11,591 nt of DNA from Eggerthellaceae bacterium. GTDB taxonomy: Bacteria > Actinomycetota > Coriobacteriia > Coriobacteriales > Eggerthellaceae. Numbering within the stretch: the first letter of the stretch is position 1; each line of letters begins with the position of its first letter. The stretch lies in contig JAFXIM010000180.1 of the NCBI GenBank assembly GCA_017533165.1, positions 1-11,591 on the forward strand. The letters run 5' to 3'. Positions 7,075-11,591 of this stretch are shown here, piece by piece. A model generated the notes under the pieces. The model was not told where the DNA came from, ran no database searches, and was given only the letters and a program-made list of their open reading frames with translations. The position numbers and the translations under genes are program-made.

Positions 7075-9366
7075 CTAGAGGTCAAAGTCATCGAACACGC
7101 TCTGCTCGAAACGCAGACGACGGGCTTCGAGCAAGTAGTTGGTCATTGTTGCATCCTGCAGCGCGCCAACGCGCTCAACCACTGCGTAGATGTTGTCAGC
7201 GTTGAGGAACCCCAAGTCCAGCATGGCGTCTATGGAGGCGCGGTCATCGCGCTTGGCTAGGGCAAGACATACCGCTTCGACGTTGTTGCCGAGGAAGCGT
7301 TCGCACAGCTGCCTGTTCACCACCGACAGGTAGACGGGATCCTGAAGGCGCCTGATCAAGCGTGTAGCCTGATCGTAAATATCTAAGCCCTTCTCCGTTG
7401 CCGCATCAAAGCTGCTTCCGTTGGTAATGGCCGTGTCGTAGTGGCCAAATATCACTTCTACGTTCACATGATCCGGCACTGACAGGGCAAGCATCATCTG
7501 CTGAATGCCGCGATCGGTGTCCGGGAAGCGGAACTCGAAGAAATCACGCCCTTCGTTCTCCCTCACCAAGTCAATGTGGATGAGCTCGACGAATCCGTCT
7601 ATGGCCAGGCCTCGAATGCCCACCATGACGATTCGGTCTGATAGGTGCAGCTCCCTGATGCCCTTTACGTTGTTGAGAGCATATTGAGCGATTTCATTCA
7701 CCTCGGGGGGAATACGCACAACGTCCTCGGAGCCCGTACAGAGCAAAACACGCAGGCTTCCATCGGTGCCCGCACGCTCAAGCAATAGGCTTCCCTGCAT
7801 GAAGAAGCGCTTGTTGTTTGCTCCAACCTCCAAGCGGCGCAAGCTCGGGCTCACGCGCGCCTGCCTCATGGACATGCTGTAATGAGCGCCCTTGGTGATG
7901 AGCGCATTCTTGCCCAGATGCTCTACACCATCGGGTAGGTAAAGCTGCTCCAAGCTGGTGTCAAGGAAGGCTTCATCGCCTATCGAACGTACGCTCTCAG
8001 GAATGACGATCTGCGTCAGATTGGTGCAATCCTTGAAGGCCTCATCGGCTATTTCCACAAGCCCTTCCGGAAGGATCACTTCCTTGAGTTTTTGATGACC
8101 CGAAAAAGCCCTCTTACCCACTCCTACGACGCCGTCTTTCACCGCGTAACTCACCGCATGAGGATCAAGAAGAAGGTCAAACCACAGTTCACCGTCGTTC
8201 TTCCTGTAAAGGCCGCCCCACTCATCTAGGAACAGCACGTCGCTGCCGGGGGCGATCTTGAAGGTCGCGTCTGGCCCCGTATAGGTCATGCTTGTACCAG
8301 ATGCTAGCGGGTTGCCCAGGTCCTCTACCGTAGAGGGCAAGAAGAGCTTCGAGAGCTTCGTTCCGGTGAACGCATTTTCGCCTATGCTGACCAAACCTTC
8401 TTCGAAAGTGACAAAATCGAGTTTTCGGCAATTGAAGAAAGCCTTCTCCTCGATTTCGCGCAAGGAAGCAGGCGCCACGAAAGACGAGATCTCCGTCCTC
8501 CAAAATGCAAAGCCCTCGACGCGCTCGAGCGCATCAGGAACGCCGATGCGCTTTACGCACGAAAAGCCACTGAAAGCCTTGCGGGCGATAACCCTGCACT
8601 CATCGGTGATGTCATATTCCTCAACGGGAACGGCAAGTGCCACGAGAATGCTGAAATCACGCCAGTAGAGAGCTACTCCGTCAGTTTTCAAAAAGGGGTT
8701 CTCTTCAGAGACTGTCACTTTTTGCAACGAGCTTTTCCCGAAAGCTCCGGGCGTGACCTCGCATACGCCAGCGCCTAGATGAAGGCATTTCAAGGATGCG
8801 TTATCGAAAATACTGGAATCCAAGCGGGGAAGGCAGTCGGGCAGGTGCAACTCTTCCAACTTGTCGCAGCTACGGAACCAGCTGGAGTCATACACGGAAA
8901 GCCGTGCGGGCAACTCCGCCTTTTTTAGCTTCTTGCAACCGCGGAAGACGCAGTAACCCATAGACAAAATAGTGTCCGGGCAGATTACCTCAGTGAGCTC
9001 ACTCAAATATGCGCAGGCATCCGACGCCAAGGCGACAACGGGCTTTCCGTCAATGAACTCGGGGATCTGCAACGATCCCTGAACTCTTTCACATTTTTCA
9101 ATGCGGACGTTCTCCCCATCTAAAACCACGAAGGTCCAGGAAACGCCCGTCTCGTCGACAAAGCGCTGAGGCTCAGACGCACGTGCCGCCTCTATCGCGG
9201 CAGCTTTCTCGCGAGCAATCTTGTAATCGCGAATACGGGCTTCAGATGCTTCCACTACCTCGTCAAGCGCAAAGCCTACGTTCATCGCCGTTGGTGCGAA
9301 GCCGCCAAAACACACCTCAAGTTTTGAGGTGTCCTTTGACAGGTTTACGCCCAAGCTTACGCCCAT
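7075..9366 (-). CDS. BspA-type leucine-rich repeat (LRR_5) protein with helical C-terminal domain
   Basis: 763 residues from the ATG at 9366. This start is preferred because GGAGAG lies five bases upstream. ATGs at 9420 and farther up in the same frame have poorer sites, and the farthest would precede the predicted transcription start. Residues about 1-70 form a charged helical region (SEARIRDYKIAREKAAAIEAARASE is part of it). Residues about 95-600 hold BspA-like repeats of about 23 residues, with recurring L..I..P..V..I...AF and KLKE.ILPEGL patterns, interrupted by irregular segments. The last 100 or so residues are helical, ankyrin-like in style, and end in an acidic tail (DDFDL). There is no signal peptide, LPxTG motif or membrane helix, so unlike surface BspA proteins it is probably intracellular. 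It heads the operon containing the VWA and MoxR-methyltransferase genes and may present substrates to them. The function is inferred. Confidence 0.85.
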   Translation of the reverse strand: MGVSLGVNLSKDTSKLEVCFGGFAPTAMNVGFALDEVVEASEARIRDYKIAREKAAAIEAARASEPQRFVDETGVSWTFVVLDGENVRIEKCERVQGSLQIPEFIDGKPVVALASDACAYLSELTEVICPDTILSMGYCVFRGCKKLKKAELPARLSVYDSSWFRSCDKLEELHLPDCLPRLDSSIFDNASLKCLHLGAGVCEVTPGAFGKSSLQKVTVSEENPFLKTDGVALYWRDFSILVALAVPVEEYDITDECRVIARKAFSGFSCVKRIGVPDALERVEGFAFWRTEISSFVAPASLREIEEKAFFNCRKLDFVTFEEGLVSIGENAFTGTKLSKLFLPSTVEDLGNPLASGTSMTYTGPDATFKIAPGSDVLFLDEWGGLYRKNDGELWFDLLLDPHAVSYAVKDGVVGVGKRAFSGHQKLKEVILPEGLVEIADEAFKDCTNLTQIVIPESVRSIGDEAFLDTSLEQLYLPDGVEHLGKNALITKGAHYSMSMRQARVSPSLRRLEVGANNKRFFMQGSLLLERAGTDGSLRVLLCTGSEDVVRIPPEVNEIAQYALNNVKGIRELHLSDRIVMVGIRGLAIDGFVELIHIDLVRENEGRDFFEFRFPDTDRGIQQMMLALSVPDHVNVEVIFGHYDTAITNGSSFDAATEKGLDIYDQATRLIRRLQDPVYLSVVNRQLCERFLGNNVEAVCLALAKRDDRASIDAMLDLGFLNADNIYAVVERVGALQDATMTNYLLEARRLRFEQSVFDDFDL

Positions 9367-9443
9367 GCTATCTCTCCGTGGTTTGATGCTTTTCTTTGTA
9401 TTCCCCAAAAGAGTACTCATGCGGTCAACTCTCTTAGACTTAA

Positions 9444-9466
9444 GGCAAGCCCTTAGACGGGCTGCC
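9444..9466 (-). other. Stem-loop in the predicted leader of the leucine-rich repeat gene
   Basis: On the minus strand GGCAGCCC and GGGCTTGCC pair as an 8-bp GC-rich stem with a one-base bulge and a six-base loop. It lies between the TTGACA promoter candidate and the chosen ATG at 9366, so it would be in the mRNA leader of the operon. No known riboswitch pattern is recognised. Confidence 0.35.
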
Positions 9467-9475
9467 CGCACATGC

Positions 9476-9502
9476 GTTATGCGCAAATCGACACTCTGTC
9501 AA
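9476..9502 (-). promoter_or_regulatory. Candidate promoter of the leucine-rich repeat/VWA/MoxR operon
   Basis: A perfect TTGACA (-35) lies at 9497-9502 on the minus strand. The best -10 is CATAAC (4 of 6) at 9476-9481, after a short 15-base spacer; a 17-base spacer gives the poorer TAACGC. It would give a leader of about 100 bases before the ATG at 9366. The -35 begins just after the large hairpin that ends the upstream transcription unit. Confidence 0.4.
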
Positions 9503-9505
9503 GCC

Positions 9506-9536
9506 GAAGAGGATTCGCGCATCGCGAACCCTCTTC
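9506..9536 (-). terminator. 14-bp inverted repeat, probable terminator of the 130-residue gene
   Basis: The arms 9506-9519 and 9523-9536 are complementary over 14 bases with a single G-T wobble and a three-base loop (arm GAAGAGGRTTCGCG). It lies about 50 bases after the stop codon of the upstream minus-strand gene and directly before the next promoter, where a terminator is expected. The minus-strand sequence after it (GGCTTGACAG) has no T-run, so it is not a textbook intrinsic terminator. A protein-binding operator over the adjacent -35 is the alternative. Confidence 0.5.
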
Positions 9537-9584
9537 AATCTTCTATTCAACAGAGTACGAATCCGTAGCTACGAGCCGCATAGA

Positions 9585-9977
9585 CTACTCAGCTGCAGCC
9601 TCTCGCTTTGCCCTGAGCTCTTCAGTATACTTGCGATTCTTCTCAGTGCTCTCCCAAGAGGCACCTGCCGGGTTGAGCATGCGACGAGACGAAAGCTCGT
9701 CGGAGAACATGATGCAATAACGAAGGCCCTTCAGAGTAACGTAGAGGCATGCAATGGGGTTCTTTCCGCCATGATTAAATACCTCATAGGTAAGGTACTC
9801 GCGCTCGATCATGGGTTGGTAAACGGGGCTGCCTTCAACCTTGCTCAGCAAAAGGTTAGTCGACTGCCTGCCGAGCTCATCCTGCTTAAGAGCGATGTTG
9901 TAAAGGATGTTCTCCTGATCCTCGGTAAGGCGGCCGAGCTCTTCGATTTCAGCGCGGATCTCTGCTTCAGTTGCCAT
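9585..9977 (-). CDS. Hypothetical protein, 130 residues
   Basis: I do not recognise a family. The N-terminal 45 residues are acidic and strongly helical (EAEIRAEIEELGRLTEDQE onward, heptad-like leucines). A middle part of mixed strands follows (CLYVTLKGLRYCIMFSDEL), and the C-terminus is a charged Lys/Arg/Glu helix ending AAAE. There is no signal peptide or membrane segment. ATG at 9977 has AAGGAG at good spacing. It is divergent from the TetR-family gene about 190 bases away and is followed by a large hairpin, so it is probably transcribed alone and could be the regulator's target. The function is unknown. Confidence 0.75.
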   Translation of the reverse strand: MATEAEIRAEIEELGRLTEDQENILYNIALKQDELGRQSTNLLLSKVEGSPVYQPMIEREYLTYEVFNHGGKNPIACLYVTLKGLRYCIMFSDELSSRRMLNPAGASWESTEKNRKYTEELRAKREAAAE

Positions 9978-10031
9978 AATAGGTCTCCTTCTCGTTGAAC
10001 GATGGGCTAAGTTTACTGAAAGCAGTGCGTG

Positions 10032-10045
10032 AAACCGATCCGTTT
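10032..10045. promoter_or_regulatory. Imperfect palindrome in the divergent intergenic region, possible TetR operator
   Basis: AAACCGATCCGTTT matches its own reverse complement at 12 of 14 positions and sits between the divergent 130-residue gene and the TetR-family gene. TetR regulators commonly bind palindromes in such gaps. The rest of the gap is AT-rich and otherwise unstructured. Nothing beyond position and symmetry supports the call. Confidence 0.25.
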
Positions 10046-10082
10046 AGATAATGCGGAACACTCTGGGTTGATTTGTTCTAAT

Positions 10083-10110
10083 TTGTCTCAAGTGCCTGTT
10101 TTGCTACGAT
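10083..10110 (+). promoter_or_regulatory. Candidate promoter of the TetR-family gene
   Basis: TGC-TACGAT at 10102-10110 reads as an extended -10, with TTGTCT (4 of 6) as -35 at 10083-10088 and a 16-base spacer. Transcription would start near 10117, leaving a leader of about 55 bases before the chosen ATG at 10171. Confidence 0.4.
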
Positions 10111-10170
10111 ATGTACAGGAGATAAGTTGGCGACCATTTGCCTAGTGTTGCTGCGAAGGGGGGCTTTGGC

Positions 10171-10731
10171 ATGCAAAAGGATGCGGCAAGCAATTCGGAT
10201 CGACGCTCTTTGTACACAAAGAGCCTCATCAAGGGTTCGTTGCTTGAGCTGCTAAAGACCCACTCTTTCACGTCCATCTCCGTCACCATGCTGTCCGAAA
10301 CAGCAGGAATTGGACGCAACACGTTCTACCGTCATTACAACAACACGTTCGAAGCTCTTGTCGCCTCAATTGATGATGCGTTATCCGAGATTTTTGCCGT
10401 CTTTCGATATCTGGGCATCGGCTCGGAAGGGCAGCTTAGCTCGTTGCTGGCACCTTTCTGCGAATACGTTCTCAACAGCGATCGCTATCGAATCGTGTTC
10501 ACGGATTCAGAATTGACTTCAATTATCATTGAGCGCCTCATCGCCTTCAACGACCGTCAATTCGTAACCTCCACCGCCCTTAAAGCGTCATGCACTCAGC
10601 AGCAAGCAGAAGCCATTGTTCGATTCCAGGCAGCAGGCTGTCTTGACCTTTGCAATCGATATGCACATGCAGGAAACGAAGAGTGGAGCTCCATTCTCGC
10701 GGTGCTTGACGCTTACGCCGCAAGACTATAA
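10171..10731 (+). CDS. TetR/AcrR-family transcriptional regulator
   Basis: 186 residues and the only plus-strand gene. The N-terminus has the TetR DNA-binding fold: helix 1 TKSLIKGSLLELLKT (16-30), then a helix-turn-helix (about 36-56) with recognition segment GIGRNTFYRHY followed by N..F.AL, as in the family. The remaining 120 residues form a helical ligand-binding/dimerisation domain whose effector cannot be read from sequence. The frame opens at a TTG at 10138, but the ATG at 10171 has AAGGGGGG seven bases upstream and the family usually begins close to helix 1, so I prefer it. It is likely a repressor acting on itself or the divergent 130-residue gene. A hairpin shared with the convergent operon follows. 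Confidence 0.9.
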   Translation: MQKDAASNSDRRSLYTKSLIKGSLLELLKTHSFTSISVTMLSETAGIGRNTFYRHYNNTFEALVASIDDALSEIFAVFRYLGIGSEGQLSSLLAPFCEYVLNSDRYRIVFTDSELTSIIIERLIAFNDRQFVTSTALKASCTQQQAEAIVRFQAAGCLDLCNRYAHAGNEEWSSILAVLDAYAARL

Positions 10732-10757
10732 GCGCACATATCCGCCTATAACGCAAA

Positions 10758-10785
10758 AGGTCCGCCCACTTTCGTGGACGGACCT
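10758..10785 (-). terminator. Intrinsic terminator of the pseudo-ferredoxin operon
   Basis: The arms AGGTCCGCCCAC (plus strand) and GTGGACGGACCT pair over 12 positions with one mismatch and a TTTC loop. On the minus strand the stem runs into CTTTTGCG, a short T-run, so it best fits termination of the minus-strand operon ending at 10809. It lies between convergent genes and may also stop the TetR-family transcript, though no T-run follows in that direction. Confidence 0.7.
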
Positions 10786-10808
10786 AAGCGTAGCAGCCAA
10801 GATTCGAC

Positions 10809-11084
10809 TTAGACGCCCTGATAGCCCTTGGACGGGTCGGAGTCGCCAACGCCGATGCCGGTGTCGCCAGCCTCGTTGCCGGTACGCTTCGTGGAAGTGT
10901 AGCCAGCCCATGCGCGAGCGATGAACTTGCCCTTCACGCAGAAGATCTGAGCCTTCATGAGCTCTGCCTTGGTAACGCCAGCAGCCTCGATGGCCTGAGC
11001 CTCGGTCATACCCTCAGCAAGACGCTCGTTCAGGAATGCAGCAGCGTCGACAGCGTCGAGAGCGAAGAACTCTTCACGATTCAT
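10809..11084 (-). CDS. Hypothetical protein, 91 residues, downstream of a ferredoxin-like subunit
   Basis: I do not recognise the family. The first 55 residues are helical and Ala/Glu-rich (FFALDAVDAAAFLNERLAEG, then MTEAQAIEAAGVTKAELMKA). They resemble a small helix-turn-helix or docking domain, but no such family is named with confidence. A central hydrophobic strand with one Cys (IFCVKGKFIARAW) follows, then a Gly/Asp-rich tail (GIGVGDSDPSKGYQGV) likely to be extended. The ATG at 11084 is chosen over one eleven codons upstream because AAGGAGG stands five bases before it. It is the last gene of the operon, ending before a T-run terminator. A long stem-loop separates it from the ferredoxin-like gene, suggesting separate control of its dose. 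An accessory subunit of the same enzyme is a guess from position. Confidence 0.8.
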   Translation of the reverse strand: MNREEFFALDAVDAAAFLNERLAEGMTEAQAIEAAGVTKAELMKAQIFCVKGKFIARAWAGYTSTKRTGNEAGDTGIGVGDSDPSKGYQGV

Positions 11085-11112
11085 AATAGCCTCCTTGTAA
11101 CTTGCTATTCCC

Positions 11113-11155
11113 GGCACCCCGGGCGCCGGCCTTTCGGCCGACGACCCAGGACGCC
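11113..11155 (-). other. Long GC-rich intercistronic stem-loop with GAAA tetraloop
   Basis: On the minus strand an 11-bp outer stem (three G-T wobbles), one bulged T, and an 8-bp inner stem (one wobble) close on a GAAA loop, all in the 93-base gap between the ferredoxin-like gene and the 91-residue gene. No T-run follows (GGGAATAGC), so it is not a standard terminator. An mRNA-stabilising or partial read-through element that sets relative expression is more likely. Confidence 0.65.
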
Positions 11156-11177
11156 GTAACAGGTTAGAACCTAGAGC

Positions 11178-11531
11178 TTAGAGCTGCCAGAGAACCATCG
11201 GACGATCGAACTCTGCCATCTTGGCGATCATGTCCTCCAGGGTACCGTAGTACATGGATGCGGACTCCTCGACCTGGACAGCCAGCGGGCGCTGACCGGC
11301 CTTGTCGCCGCCCTCTCCCCAGTGCTCGGAGAAGATGGAGGTGGGGCAGGGAACGTAGAACCATTCCCAAGCGTCACCGTCGTTGCCCTCGCCCTTCTTG
11401 AACGGGCCAACCTGGACTTCCTTGATGCCGAACTGGTTGAGCGGGAGACCCAGCTCTTCCTTGCAGGCGATCTCAGCGGCATGGTTGCCGGAGAAGTAGG
11501 TGTAGTCAACGAGAAGCGCGTACTTCGTCAT
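11178..11531 (-). CDS. Ferredoxin-like subunit of molybdopterin oxidoreductase type, iron-sulfur cysteines lost
   Basis: 117 residues. The opening KYALLVDYTYFSGNHAAEIACKEE follows the usual start of 4Fe-4S subunits of DMSO-reductase-family enzymes, which read LVDY..C.GCH.CE.AC. The body (GIKEVQVGPF, WEWFYVP.P) and the end (ESASMYYGTLEDM) also follow that family. The ligand positions, however, are F13, N16, A19 and C23 for the first Cys group, and S65, S68, A84 and E88 where CxxC and PxCVxxC are expected. Only Cys23 and Cys62 remain, so a 4Fe-4S cluster is improbable. ATG at 11531 is preferred to GTG at 11540, because AGGA is well spaced only for the ATG. It is probably a structural subunit whose partner is encoded upstream, beyond the window. 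Electron transfer by this subunit looks lost. Confidence 0.8.
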   Translation of the reverse strand: MTKYALLVDYTYFSGNHAAEIACKEELGLPLNQFGIKEVQVGPFKKGEGNDGDAWEWFYVPCPTSIFSEHWGEGGDKAGQRPLAVQVEESASMYYGTLEDMIAKMAEFDRPMVLWQL

Positions 11532-11551
11532 TGTAGTCACGTCCTTTCGGG

Positions 11552-11591
11552 TTAGTCAGCGTCGAGGCTGCGGACACGGCGAAGGTTGCAC
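11552..11591 (-). CDS. C-terminal end of an upstream gene (partial)
   Basis: The minus-strand frame ending in TAA at 11552-11554 reads CNLRRVRSLDAD before the stop, 20 bases ahead of the ferredoxin-like ATG. Spacing and strand fit an operon partner, and a molybdopterin-binding catalytic subunit would be expected there. Twelve residues are too few to identify it, and another frame cannot be excluded. Confidence 0.4.
   Translation of the reverse strand, partial: CNLRRVRSLDAD

Noticed and set aside
9367..9486. Longer N-terminus (40 extra residues) for the leucine-rich repeat protein
   Set aside because: The extension starts upstream of the likely transcription start and has no good ribosome binding site. 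GGAGAG fits the ATG at 9366.
10056..10078. GAACA-N13-TGTTC inverted repeat in the divergent gap
   Set aside because: Short arms and a long spacer in AT-rich sequence could arise by chance.

Overview
The window looks like a moderately GC-rich bacterial chromosome. Nearly every gene lies on the minus strand, with short gaps and strong GGAGG-type ribosome binding sites. The gene types (trigger-factor relatives, a BspA-type leucine-rich repeat protein, a ferredoxin-like subunit of the kind that accompanies molybdopterin oxidoreductases) and the protein style suggest an anaerobic Actinobacteriota member, plausibly Coriobacteriia/Eggerthellaceae. That assignment is an inference from protein style, because no rRNA or other marker is present.

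Region A (1-2,741, minus strand) is a folding module. It is read in the order trigger factor (GTG start at 2580), SlyD-like FKBP isomerase, then a third protein that runs off the left edge. The third protein resembles a trigger factor lacking its ribosome-binding and isomerase domains. An extended -10 promoter lies in the gap before the trigger factor.

Region B (2,742-9,366, minus strand) is a four-gene operon. Its order is: a 763-residue leucine-rich repeat protein, a 540-residue DUF2201/COG3864-type protein with an intact VWA metal site, a 790-residue MoxR-type AAA+ ATPase fused to a class I methyltransferase-like domain, and a 92-residue unknown. The gaps are 21, 35 and 2 bases. MoxR-plus-VWA pairs are known as chaperone-like remodelling machines. 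The methyltransferase fusion and the leucine-rich repeat partner make this set the best candidate for an undescribed system here. A TTGACA promoter candidate and a 14-bp-arm hairpin separate it from the gene upstream.

Region C (9,585-10,731) holds an unknown 130-residue gene (minus) divergent from a TetR-family regulator (plus), with about 190 bases between them.

Region D (10,758-11,591, minus strand) is the distal end of another operon: the last codons of an unidentified gene, a 117-residue ferredoxin-like subunit that has lost nearly all its iron-sulfur cysteines, a long GC-rich stem-loop, a 91-residue unknown, and a terminator with a T-run. The cysteine-poor ferredoxin is the second item most worth following up. 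No tRNA, rRNA, CRISPR array or insertion sequence was seen, and no gene-free stretch exceeds 300 bases.
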